Positions 31,412 through 39,944 of a stretch of DNA of 43,283 bases are shown here, in pieces. Made by a program: the position numbers and the translations under genes. The notes under the pieces were generated by a model, which did no database searches, had not been told where the DNA came from, and saw nothing but the letters and a program-made list of their open reading frames with translations. Origin of the DNA: a virus; the IMG/VR virus record IMGVR_UViG_3300042566_000324, positions 1-43,283 of that record. The stretch is one strand, 5' to 3'. Every line of letters begins with the position of its first letter. Within the stretch, counting starts at the first letter, position 1.

Positions 31412-32278
31412 TTAGTTTATGTGTTTCCAATTAAAATATAATTCTTGAACTTTTCTCCAATCATTTATACTATGCAAATTTTCTTTTTCTGCAACATTTC
31501 TATATAAATAATTATAGTTATCCTTTAATGATGTAACTAATATACCATATGAAGTGGCATATTTGTATAATAATGTTCCTGGTCCATAATAATATTCACC
31601 ATCTTCTATGTATTTTCCGGCCATCATTAAATCATAATTTCTCAATTTAATTTCTTTAAACCATCTGTATAAATTAGCTACTACATCCATAGTAGGTGAA
31701 TCCGCATAGAAAAAACAATCATCCATATTATTGTAATTATATTCCATAGGGAATTTTTTAATACTTGCCAATGATGATGCATATAGTGTTAATGGTGAAC
31801 AAAAATGTGCTTTAAATTTATTCGTTATTAGTGAATTAGAATTTGGTAATATACTTTCTGGTGGGAAATTTACATCAAATCTAGTTTTAATAACCATATC
31901 GTAAACAATATCATTTTCTATTTCATATTGTCTTTTTAAATAGATACTTTTCATAAAACTATAAAAAAGTGATGTCCATGCTTCTATAAATTTCGTTTCA
32001 TCAAAGTTTTCATATATCATACCTTTTGGTGAAAATGCAGCCTTTATTTCATCTGCCTCATTTGGATTTTCTATTTTATAATTTTTACTTTCCCAATGTG
32101 GTGTCAAACTATCTCTATATGTATTTGTATCCCAAGTATGTATAAAATAATCAATTTCAATTTTTGTATTTCTTTCTGGAAATATTTTTGTATTAAAGTA
32201 TTGTAAAATGTTTTCCTTTGCATTTTTCCAAGTTCTAGGTTGTCCACTAATACAAACAGCGATTCTAAATGGTCTCAT
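31412..32278 (-). CDS. Glycosyltransferase-like protein, tandem paralogue A
   Basis: A 288-aa protein beginning FRIAVCISGQPRTWKNAKEN, with IDYFIHTWDTN (42-52), a LKRQYEIENDIVYDMVIKTR block followed by FDVNF, and DDCFFYADSPTMD. The order of a Rossmann-like first strand, HTWD, and an R-x-D near residue 130 resembles a group of phage and capsule proteins annotated as putative glycosyltransferases. The next gene is a clear paralogue. The R-x-D could be the metal/nucleotide-sugar site. No membrane segment. It lies three bases from its paralogue and two from the SGNH gene. Confidence 0.6.
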   Translation of the reverse strand: MRPFRIAVCISGQPRTWKNAKENILQYFNTKIFPERNTKIEIDYFIHTWDTNTYRDSLTPHWESKNYKIENPNEADEIKAAFSPKGMIYENFDETKFIEAWTSLFYSFMKSIYLKRQYEIENDIVYDMVIKTRFDVNFPPESILPNSNSLITNKFKAHFCSPLTLYASSLASIKKFPMEYNYNNMDDCFFYADSPTMDVVANLYRWFKEIKLRNYDLMMAGKYIEDGEYYYGPGTLLYKYATSYGILVTSLKDNYNYLYRNVAEKENLHSINDWRKVQELYFNWKHIN

Positions 32279-32281
32279 AAT

Positions 32282-33088
32282 TTATCGTTTTACTATTGGG
32301 TCTATTTTTACTTTAACATTTTTTATATCAAACATTCTTATATAATATGCCATTATAATTTCCAAAGAAACTGTATTGGGAAATAAATCTAAATCAAATT
32401 TTGGTATCCAATTATATAATGAAGTCAAATTATCGTAAGTTATTGAATCTGAATAGAAAAATATATCTCCTATAATATCAAATGGAAAATATGAAACATT
32501 TTTACTATGAACAGAATATATTGTTTTTTTCTTTATTGGTTCAAAGTCTTGTGCAAACATAATTCTACTAAATTCTTCAAAATCAATATCAGGTCTAAGA
32601 CGCATACACATATCATATTCAAAATTATTTTCAATTTCATATTGTCTTTTTAAATTGCCGGCCATCATAATACCATATAATTGACTACCTGCCCAAGTTA
32701 CAGGTGGCCATTTAGTATCACCCGTTCTAAACCAAGAACATTCATCTAACCAATGTTTTCTAGATAAACTTTTTTCTTGATTTTCAATCAAATATTTTTT
32801 TGGATTTAAATGATTTAAAAATTCTTGTATTTCTTTTTCGTCAATAGTTTCTCCAGGAGGAGGGATGTATATGTCTATATTATTTTCATTATTCGATTTG
32901 ATATACTGATTACTCCATTCAAAAAATGGTTGGCTATTAAAATCCCAAGTATGAACAAAATAGTCAACTTCTAATTTTTCATTAATACAGTTATCCGCAT
33001 ATTGTAATTCTTTAAATAACTTTTTCCAAGAACCAATACATTGTTTCCAAGTTCTAATTTGTCCACTAACACATACTGCTATTTTCAT
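32282..33088 (-). CDS. Glycosyltransferase-like protein, tandem paralogue B
   Basis: A 268-aa paralogue of the 31412-32278 product: MKIAVCVSGQIRTWKQ aligns with its start, VDYFVHTWDFNSQ with its HTWD block, LKRQYEIENNFEYDMCMRLR then PDIDFE with its R-x-D region, and GDIFFYSDSITYD with its DDCFFYADSP segment. The C-terminus is shorter. It lies between the paralogue and the LamG-like gene. Divergence is high outside the motifs, so the duplication is old or the two were acquired separately. Predicted to add a different sugar. Confidence 0.6.
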   Translation of the reverse strand: MKIAVCVSGQIRTWKQCIGSWKKLFKELQYADNCINEKLEVDYFVHTWDFNSQPFFEWSNQYIKSNNENNIDIYIPPPGETIDEKEIQEFLNHLNPKKYLIENQEKSLSRKHWLDECSWFRTGDTKWPPVTWAGSQLYGIMMAGNLKRQYEIENNFEYDMCMRLRPDIDFEEFSRIMFAQDFEPIKKKTIYSVHSKNVSYFPFDIIGDIFFYSDSITYDNLTSLYNWIPKFDLDLFPNTVSLEIIMAYYIRMFDIKNVKVKIDPIVKR

Positions 33089-33094
33089 AAAAAA

Positions 33095-33853
33095 TTAATA
33101 ATTTAAATTATTTTTATTTGTAAATAATTGTAAATAGTTTCCATTAAATGCATAATTCCAAAATTTATAACGATTTCTGTCTTTAAAATCATAGAAAAAA
33201 TAAAAATCTTTTGTCAATTCCCAATCTCTTTTAAATATTTCAAAATCATCAAAAATAACTTCTAAATAATTAGTTTTATAATTTTCTATAATATCATATA
33301 TGGTATCGGTATTGAGATTTTTTCTTATACAAAATGTTAAATCATATTCAAATTTACCAATAGGGTGATTATCAGGATTAACCATATTAGATGCACCAAA
33401 CCAATATTGCGACTCATCGTAGTCTGCCAGAGTAAACCCATCATAATCCATTACACCGACTAATTCTTTATTATAATAACAATTAATTTTTGAATTTATA
33501 CTATCGTTTACAATGTAGATATCATTAAAATTATTCAAATCATCTTCCTCAATTTTATGCTGTATTTGTTTTACTTGTATTTCTGCATTTCTATTATTTT
33601 TTTCCCAAAACCAATATGTAAACTGTATATAATAATTGTAATGATATTTATCCGTTAATATTGATATTCCCGAATGTGCACCATTTCTACTTATTATAAA
33701 TGAGTCCATTTCTTGCAATTCACTTTCATCTACTTTAACTCTTACAAATAAAGTAAAATCTTTTATCATAAAATCATATCCATTTATTTCTTTAAAATCA
33801 CGATTTTTAGGATGCATGAAATATATGTTATTTTTATCTATTTTTAAACTCAT
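33095..33853 (-). CDS. Stand-alone LamG/concanavalin-like domain protein
   Basis: A 252-aa beta-rich protein without a signal peptide. The pattern FMIKDFTLFVRVKVDE ... FIISRNGAHSGISI ... INCYYNKELVGVMDYDG ... YWFGASN is that of a concanavalin A-like/LamG jelly roll: a first strand, a ligand-side loop, the short hairpin with N-x-E/K, and the closing W/Y-FG strand. The two GT7-like proteins upstream carry an inserted domain of the same type. It overlaps the radical SAM gene by four bases. It probably binds the glycan or positions it for the neighbouring transferases; no catalytic residues are seen. Confidence 0.55.
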   Translation of the reverse strand: MSLKIDKNNIYFMHPKNRDFKEINGYDFMIKDFTLFVRVKVDESELQEMDSFIISRNGAHSGISILTDKYHYNYYIQFTYWFWEKNNRNAEIQVKQIQHKIEEDDLNNFNDIYIVNDSINSKINCYYNKELVGVMDYDGFTLADYDESQYWFGASNMVNPDNHPIGKFEYDLTFCIRKNLNTDTIYDIIENYKTNYLEVIFDDFEIFKRDWELTKDFYFFYDFKDRNRYKFWNYAFNGNYLQLFTNKNNLNY

Positions 33854-35256
33854 AGTTGAATTGTTTTACAAAAGTTATAAAATTCTTCTAATTCTGGAAA
33901 TGTTTTTACAAAATTAGTTCCTCTTCTTTTATCATGTTCTGAAAAATATTTATAGAAATCATATCTATTTTTCATTTGTTCTTCAGGATTTTGTTTTGCT
34001 TGCATCCAATCGTAAATTCTTTTTACTTTTTGAACTTCAACTTCATGGTAACCAACATACATTGGGTCATTTGAAGGAGCTGCGTAATACGATATTAACT
34101 TAGATTGGTCTAATACATATTTTGAAAAATCAGATGGTAATACTTGCACAGTTTGATGTTTTGGATACCTTAAATATGATGTGTCTAAAAATGTATATGC
34201 ATTGTGATATCTATCCGGACTTGCAAAGGTTTCTTTTAGTTTATAAACTTCTTTAATTAATTTATCATATTTGAATACCGATAATGCATTATATGTAGAC
34301 ATAAATGTTAATACAACTCTAGGACATTGTGTAAGTATTTTATTCACATTATCCCAAAATTTATTAAATTCCAAACCTGTTCTAATATATTCCGCATGGT
34401 TTCCCCAAGTATCTACTGATGTAAATATTACGATTTCTTTGACTCTTCCTTCATCCTCTATTCTTTTTATTTTTTGTATTAATTTATCTATAAGAGCATC
34501 CGGAGAACCTAAATTTGAATTTATGCCTAATTTCAATTCTCTATTTGGATTTGGTTCATTGATAATATAATCTAATACATCCCAAGTATCTTTTGATAAT
34601 AAAGGTTCACCACCTGTAATTCTAAATGTATTTAAATCTCTATATAATTCAGGCCACCATTTCCAAAATGCTTCAGTATATGGGTTATGTTCAGAATGTT
34701 TAAGTGGAACTTTATTTTCTCTTTCCATCCAAGTCATATCATTGAAACCAGTAGATGTTGGGTATCCACCAAATTTTTCAATCTCTTCCACCCATTTTGA
34801 ACTAAATGATGGGCCACAATAAGAACATTTAAAATTACAAGTATTACTAAATGCAACTTCAACATAACGAGGATTATAATCATCTCTAAAATCGGAATTA
34901 ATAATTTCTTCCATATGTGGAAATGACCAACTGTCTGCCGATTTAAATACTCTATCGGAAAATTGTTCCGAATTATCTTCTACACCCCAACAATATTCAC
35001 ATTCGGATGGTCGTTCTCCTTCTAACATTTCCTTTCTACGCATTTTTTTATATCTCGTATTATGCAATGCAGATGGGTTTCTAGCAATCTCTGCCTGTGA
35101 AATTTTATGTGTTTGGGGATGGTGACAACTATGATTGTGGCCGGACTGAAGTTGTAGTGTAACTTGTGTCCATTTGGCTAGACACATACCAGGTCCAACA
35201 TCATCGAGTTGTCTTTTTACATTTGTATAAAACGGATTTTGTAATGCTTTTGTCAT
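33850..35256 (-). CDS. Twitch-domain radical SAM enzyme
   Basis: A 468-aa radical SAM protein. The 4Fe-4S site is NTCNFKCSYCGPS (Cys140, Cys144, Cys147) and the SAM loop is RITGGEPLL (213-220). Before the barrel, residues 20-95 hold Cys25, a SGHNHSCHHPQTHKI block and SECEYCWGVED, the N-terminal twitch-type auxiliary cluster region known from phage radical SAM proteins (I recall an NCBI family of this name). These enzymes do radical chemistry on small molecules or peptides; which one here is unknown. Placement between LamG-like and GT7-like genes suggests modification of a sugar or of the glycosylated protein. Four-base overlap downstream. Confidence 0.88.
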   Translation of the reverse strand: MTKALQNPFYTNVKRQLDDVGPGMCLAKWTQVTLQLQSGHNHSCHHPQTHKISQAEIARNPSALHNTRYKKMRRKEMLEGERPSECEYCWGVEDNSEQFSDRVFKSADSWSFPHMEEIINSDFRDDYNPRYVEVAFSNTCNFKCSYCGPSFSSKWVEEIEKFGGYPTSTGFNDMTWMERENKVPLKHSEHNPYTEAFWKWWPELYRDLNTFRITGGEPLLSKDTWDVLDYIINEPNPNRELKLGINSNLGSPDALIDKLIQKIKRIEDEGRVKEIVIFTSVDTWGNHAEYIRTGLEFNKFWDNVNKILTQCPRVVLTFMSTYNALSVFKYDKLIKEVYKLKETFASPDRYHNAYTFLDTSYLRYPKHQTVQVLPSDFSKYVLDQSKLISYYAAPSNDPMYVGYHEVEVQKVKRIYDWMQAKQNPEEQMKNRYDFYKYFSEHDKRRGTNFVKTFPELEEFYNFCKTIQL

Positions 35257-35259
35257 ATT

Positions 35260-36666
35260 TTATAATTTTACATTTATCATAACAGATTTGTCCGTTATAT
35301 TTTCTATACTTATTAATTCGTATTTTATATTATTTATTCCATCGGTTTTATAGTCTATTTTACCCTGTTGCATTTGTAAAATATATCTTTTTTCATTTTT
35401 TGCAGTTGTTTCACCTTTTGCCCATTTATCAACACCACCGACACTAATCAATCCTTCCGTTTGATGTGGTAAACATTTAAATTTACCATCTCTTCTGTAT
35501 GGTAATACCGTATGTGGTATTTCTATTTTTTCTTTTGTTAATTTAACATTATGTGAATTACCAAATTCTAAATTCATAGTAAAAATATCCAATATTAAAT
35601 TATCTTCAGGAGTTTTTTTATGTAAATTTTTAATTTCATTTGAAGTTAAACATCTATTCCACATTTTAATATCGGCAATTGCTCCTTTAAAAAAAGATTC
35701 AACAGGTGATTTTGAATAACCAATATAAAATGGTTCACTTCCATATCTCTTAAGTGGTTCATCATATATTAAAGGAGATTGTGTACCCGTTCCCAATCTT
35801 GCGTCACTTTCTTTACCATTTAAATAGAAATGTATTTTTTTATTTTCAGAATCGACTGACATTGTAATCCAACTCCATTGATTTTCATATCTTTTAATCC
35901 ATTGATACAAATGTGTTTTCATTCTATCCCAAAGTTGCATTGTGTATGCTCTACTATTATTAAAAGATAAACCCCAATCATAGCCAGGTTTTCTGAAAAT
36001 AGGGTATTCTACAAATCTTCTATCTTCATCACCGATTAACCAAATAGGAACTTTTTCTATTTGTTGTTCTGCTTTTACTAAAATAGAAATAGTGTGTGAA
36101 TTTGAAATACAATCTTTTTGTTCTTTTGATGCTGGCAATTCTATCTTTGAATTTATTCCATTAAAATTTGCTACATATTTTTCCTCAGTATAATTTAATT
36201 TTGTTTTATCGGCGTATCCTTCCATTACACATCTCCAAAATAGGTCATCATCTTCCATACCCCAATCCCAATAACCATTTGAATAACCATTCGTTCTCTC
36301 TACTTGCTCTTTTGAAAATACAACTGCACCTCCAAAGTATTCTTCATACTTTAATTGGTAATCAGATTGTGAAATACGAACTGCAATATGTTGTGGGTTA
36401 TCGGTTGGAAATGAATAATCGCAACTATCATCTTCTGGAACCATATCTATATCGTGCCATACAATGTAATCACATCCATCTTCAAATGCATGTTTAGCAG
36501 CAATATTTTTCATTGCTCCTCGATTAAAAAGTTTATCGTCGCATTGGTGGCCAAAATAAATGGTATACTCAATTCCTCTTTCTTCTAAGAATTTTGATAT
36601 ATGAGGAATAAACACTTTCATATGTTCTTCTCTATTTCTATATGGTACACATACACCCAATTTCAT
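35260..36666 (-). CDS. GT7 galactosyltransferase-like, split by a LamG insert (A)
   Basis: A 468-aa protein. Residues 1-150 are the N-terminal part of a beta-1,4-galactosyltransferase (GT7): VCVPYRNREEHMKVF, HDIDMVPED with the metal Asp72-x-Asp74, FGGAVVFSKEQ, and NGYWDWGMEDDDLFWR (W-G-x-E-D-D). Residues about 160-365 are a LamG/concanavalin-like insert (HTISILVKAEQ, KKIHFYLNGKESD, PFYIGYSKSP, IADIKMWNRCLTSNEI). Residues 385-468 return to GT7: LPYRRDGKF, then YKTDGINNIKYELISIEN, matching the DGLNSLxY end of animal GT7 enzymes. It should transfer a UDP-hexose to a glycan acceptor, with the insert perhaps binding substrate. Confidence 0.85.
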   Translation of the reverse strand: MKLGVCVPYRNREEHMKVFIPHISKFLEERGIEYTIYFGHQCDDKLFNRGAMKNIAAKHAFEDGCDYIVWHDIDMVPEDDSCDYSFPTDNPQHIAVRISQSDYQLKYEEYFGGAVVFSKEQVERTNGYSNGYWDWGMEDDDLFWRCVMEGYADKTKLNYTEEKYVANFNGINSKIELPASKEQKDCISNSHTISILVKAEQQIEKVPIWLIGDEDRRFVEYPIFRKPGYDWGLSFNNSRAYTMQLWDRMKTHLYQWIKRYENQWSWITMSVDSENKKIHFYLNGKESDARLGTGTQSPLIYDEPLKRYGSEPFYIGYSKSPVESFFKGAIADIKMWNRCLTSNEIKNLHKKTPEDNLILDIFTMNLEFGNSHNVKLTKEKIEIPHTVLPYRRDGKFKCLPHQTEGLISVGGVDKWAKGETTAKNEKRYILQMQQGKIDYKTDGINNIKYELISIENITDKSVMINVKL

Positions 36667-36668
36667 AT

Positions 36669-38096
36669 TTATATTCCAACCGTTATGTGAGTTTGATTAC
36701 CTACTTTAGTTTTATTATGTTCTACATATTCTAACGTATTTAATCCATCCGTTTTGTAATTAAATTTATTATTTTCAACTTCATTATGAAATTTTATTTG
36801 ATTGTATCTTGTTGTTATATTTTTCCAAGAACCATTTGAGTATCCATTTTCATCGTGGTTTAATAATTCAAATAAACATTCTCTTCTATATGGTATTTTT
36901 AATGTTTTATCATCTTCTATACTATACTCTACTAAATTAGAATTATTTACAATACCATTATTATTACCAAAAGATAAATCTATCAATTCATTATTTTTTA
37001 TAATTCTACAATCATAATATAATTTTAAATTATCAGCTGATTTATAATTTTTAAAGTTGGATGTTAATCCAAAAAACTTATTGTTTGATATTTCTAAAAT
37101 TTCAAATCGTGATAATATTTTATCATAGTATGCAAACGAACTAATTGAACCTTTAAAATTATTTTTTAATTCATTTTCTATATGGCCGGATTGTCCTAAA
37201 TAAAAATATGGTGCAGATGCATAGTCATATAAATTACCATTAAAATATGTATTATTTACAAATTCTCCATCTTGATACATTGTTATCAATTTTTTGGTTG
37301 GGTCAATTGTAACACATATTGTCGTTTTATAATTTGATTTTATGTCAGAATTTATATAACTTATTTCTTTTAGTTCATTGTATAATTCAAAATTATATCT
37401 ATTGTATGAATTATACGATATTCTTAAATCAAATCCAGGTATTGAAAATATAGAATAAGTATCATCATACTTATTTATATCACAAAGTATCTTATCAGGA
37501 AAAAATGAAATAAAAAATGTTATTTCTTTTTTAAAATTAAATTCATTTTTACCCCTTACATATGAATCATTGTTATTAAAGTAAAGTGCTGCAGTACCAC
37601 TAACCGATGATTTTATAGTTTTTTCATCCAAAGCAACACGTGTCGTTTTACATCTAAATAACAAATCATTATCTTCATATCCCCATCCCCAATATTCATT
37701 ACTATATCCATTTATTCTTTCAAATGCAGCAATGGGAAACATAGTAACACCGCCAAAATATTCATCAAATATTATTTTAGATGTTTCATTATTTTTAGAA
37801 AAAAATTTAGTTGCCAAATGAATTGGTGTATCTGCGTATGAATAATCCACTTCATGTGGTAGCATATCAATATCATGAAATACCACATAATCACATTTCA
37901 TTTTTTTAGCCAATACAAACCCTATATTTAATAATTTACCTCTATTAAAACTTTTAGCATCATCTTGTTCAACTACTATTAATTCAAATGGAATACTCCT
38001 TTGTTTTAAATAATTTATTATAGAATGTTTAAATGCATATAGATGTTCATATCTATTTCTAAATGGAACAATTACTCCTAATTTTTTATTTTCCAT
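36669..38096 (-). CDS. GT7 galactosyltransferase-like, split by a LamG insert (B)
   Basis: A 475-aa paralogue of the gene downstream with the same split design. N-terminal GT7 part: VIVPFRNRYEHLYAFK, FHDIDMLPHEVDYSY (Asp75-x-Asp77), EYFGGVTMFPIAAFERINGY, WGWGYEDNDLLFR. LamG-like insert about 155-385: FFISFFPDKI, TICVTIDPTKKLITMYQDGE, APYFYLGQSGH, SISSFAYYDKILSRFEI. C-terminal GT7 part about 395-475: IPYRRECLFELLNH and NYKTDGLNTLEYVEHNKTKV then THITV, the canonical DGLNxLxY...TxITV end. The ATG overlaps the 64-aa gene by 11 bases. Confidence 0.87.
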   Translation of the reverse strand: MENKKLGVIVPFRNRYEHLYAFKHSIINYLKQRSIPFELIVVEQDDAKSFNRGKLLNIGFVLAKKMKCDYVVFHDIDMLPHEVDYSYADTPIHLATKFFSKNNETSKIIFDEYFGGVTMFPIAAFERINGYSNEYWGWGYEDNDLLFRCKTTRVALDEKTIKSSVSGTAALYFNNNDSYVRGKNEFNFKKEITFFISFFPDKILCDINKYDDTYSIFSIPGFDLRISYNSYNRYNFELYNELKEISYINSDIKSNYKTTICVTIDPTKKLITMYQDGEFVNNTYFNGNLYDYASAPYFYLGQSGHIENELKNNFKGSISSFAYYDKILSRFEILEISNNKFFGLTSNFKNYKSADNLKLYYDCRIIKNNELIDLSFGNNNGIVNNSNLVEYSIEDDKTLKIPYRRECLFELLNHDENGYSNGSWKNITTRYNQIKFHNEVENNKFNYKTDGLNTLEYVEHNKTKVGNQTHITVGI

Positions 38097-38280
38097 TGGT
38101 ATCTTCTACATTATTTTTTGTAGTAGTTTTATGCCATTCTGCTAAATACCATTGGAGTCTTTGAGACCAATCTTCTTTATCTATTTCTTCAAACCAAACA
38201 GTTAATGCGTCTAAAGAATTTGCAATCTTTTCTAATGCTTTTACTTTTTTGGTTTCTAATAATAATTCTTCTTCTGTCAT
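38086..38280 (-). CDS. Conserved small phage protein (64 aa)
   Basis: A 64-aa helical protein: KALEKIANSLDALTVWFEEI followed by DKEDWSQRLQWYLAEWHK. I recognise the ALEKIANSLDAL...WFEEIDKExWSxRxQ pattern from many marine T4-like phages, often beside glycosyltransferase or structural genes, but no function is known to me. It starts after a short AT-rich gap (38281-38328) and overlaps the next gene, so it leads the downstream GT7 pair. Confidence 0.75.
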   Translation of the reverse strand: MTEEELLLETKKVKALEKIANSLDALTVWFEEIDKEDWSQRLQWYLAEWHKTTTKNNVEDTNGK

Positions 38281-38328
38281 AGCTTATTTATTTTTATAAA
38301 TGTAATATATTTTTTTGATAATACCAAA

Positions 38329-39177
38329 TTAAATTGATATTATTTTTTTGAATAATTTGTTCCACTGCCCATAATCTTTAAATCCATCATTTTCAATCAT
38401 AAATTCTTTTTCATTAATATCAATTTGAAATCTGGTTTTAGCTAAAGCTCTATACATTTTTCTATATTCTTCGGAATAAGAATAATCTTTTTTAATGTTT
38501 GCAACTTCTCTAATTCTTTCACCGCAAGTAGAATCCCATTTAAAATGATGAACCTGAACACTATATTCATCTATTGGTGCGATAATCGGATGATTCCAAC
38601 CTTGCCATCTCCAAGTTGTTTGTCCATTAATCTTTGCATAATGTTGACCAGGTGTTATTTCTATATAACCCTTCATTATACAAACTTTATTTGGACATGC
38701 TCCTGATAAAGGGTATCTAAAAAATCCTGCTAATGGAAATTGTTTAAATATATCTACATTATTTTTTATTTCAGGAAAAGTTCCATCAGGTCCTATTCTA
38801 TCAACAAATCCACCTCTTACCAATTCCCAACCATTATTATCACACTCATCTATGATTTGTCTTAAATCTTTTGAATATACATGAAGTTCATCATCATCTG
38901 CCACTACCCACCAATCTTTTGGATGCATTAATTTTGTTTCATTATATAATTGAGTTACATATTCCCAATTATATTTTTCTTTTACTTCTCTTCTTACTAT
39001 TTTGGCATTAGGAAAGTATGAAACAATTTCTTCTACTGAATTGTATGTAGAAAAATTTTCCCATTCATAAACTACAACATAAATTTCATCAACTAAGTCT
39101 TTATAGTGATTCAACATATGGGGAAGTGTCGTTGTTCTTGAACCTGTTACTGTAACTAATCTTATTTTTTTATTCAT
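38329..39177 (-). CDS. GT2-like glycosyltransferase
   Basis: A 282-aa GT-A type protein. RLVTVTGSRTTTLPHMLNHY is the first strand/helix with the nucleotide loop, WWVVADDDELHV (89-100) the DxD metal site (Asp94-Asp96), and YSVQVHHFKWDST a late His motif typical of GT2-like and GT92-like enzymes that coordinate the metal. No membrane anchor is present. It should transfer a sugar from a nucleotide donor to an acceptor in the glycan assembled by this locus. Eight bases separate it from the methyltransferase gene upstream. Confidence 0.75.
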   Translation of the reverse strand: MNKKIRLVTVTGSRTTTLPHMLNHYKDLVDEIYVVVYEWENFSTYNSVEEIVSYFPNAKIVRREVKEKYNWEYVTQLYNETKLMHPKDWWVVADDDELHVYSKDLRQIIDECDNNGWELVRGGFVDRIGPDGTFPEIKNNVDIFKQFPLAGFFRYPLSGACPNKVCIMKGYIEITPGQHYAKINGQTTWRWQGWNHPIIAPIDEYSVQVHHFKWDSTCGERIREVANIKKDYSYSEEYRKMYRALAKTRFQIDINEKEFMIENDGFKDYGQWNKLFKKIISI

Positions 39178-39185
39178 TCTTTTTT

Positions 39186-39944
39186 TTAAACTTTTTTAGT
39201 TAGTAGTGCTAAACCAGTGCTAGTAACTTTTTTCTCTAACATACGAAAATTTTTTAAATTTACCAAATTCCAATTTTTATCTTCTTCTAATTCTTTAATA
39301 AATTTACAAGGGCCGTCAAAAGGAACGAAATCTTTTTTTGCATTTTCGGTTACTAAAAATGTATCATGATAGGTTTGGTCGGTGTCATGTATTGTTATAA
39401 TACCATTTTCTGCCATAATAGTTGAATATAATTCAAAATCCTTTTTAACACCCTCATATGAATGGTCACCATCAATATGTAAATAATCTATTTTAATATC
39501 CTGTCTTACAAAATAATCATAAAAAGCTTTTTCAGATGTTTCTAAAATAACTTGTGGTTGAAAATAATTTCTCATAAATGAATTTTCTGCAGTCCAATCC
39601 GTAAACCCACCAACGCCATTTACAGCATCAATTATTATTGTAGTTCCAATATCACCCCATTCAACTATATTATTACCATCAAATATTTTTTGTTCCCATA
39701 AATCTTTTCTTGCTTGCGTCATAAGACGTGGTATAAATCCACCTCCCGACCCAATACAGACGCATATCTTTGCTCTAATAAATTGAATGAAAGAATATAC
39801 CAAAAGCCCATCACCTAAGTGTAAATCGGTTGCACCATGTGTCCAACGATATTTAACCGGCTCCAAAATCATATCACCATTTTCATCAATACTATGATTA
39901 TTTGTAAGATATTCCTTTATTAATTTTTCATTAAGTAATTGCAT
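39186..39944 (-). CDS. Class I SAM-dependent methyltransferase
   Basis: A 252-aa Rossmann-fold methyltransferase of the Methyltransf_24 type. Motif I is ICVCIGSGGGFIPRLM (around residue 60) and the later strands are IDYLHIDGDHSYEGVKKDFE with HDTDQTYHDTF after it, typical of small-molecule and sugar O-methyltransferases of surface-polysaccharide loci, where the Asp/His set binds the metal. It could methylate a glycan residue. It overlaps the GT4-like gene by 25 bases, so both are co-translated. Acceptor unknown. Confidence 0.82.
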   Translation of the reverse strand: MQLLNEKLIKEYLTNNHSIDENGDMILEPVKYRWTHGATDLHLGDGLLVYSFIQFIRAKICVCIGSGGGFIPRLMTQARKDLWEQKIFDGNNIVEWGDIGTTIIIDAVNGVGGFTDWTAENSFMRNYFQPQVILETSEKAFYDYFVRQDIKIDYLHIDGDHSYEGVKKDFELYSTIMAENGIITIHDTDQTYHDTFLVTENAKKDFVPFDGPCKFIKELEEDKNWNLVNLKNFRMLEKKVTSTGLALLTKKV

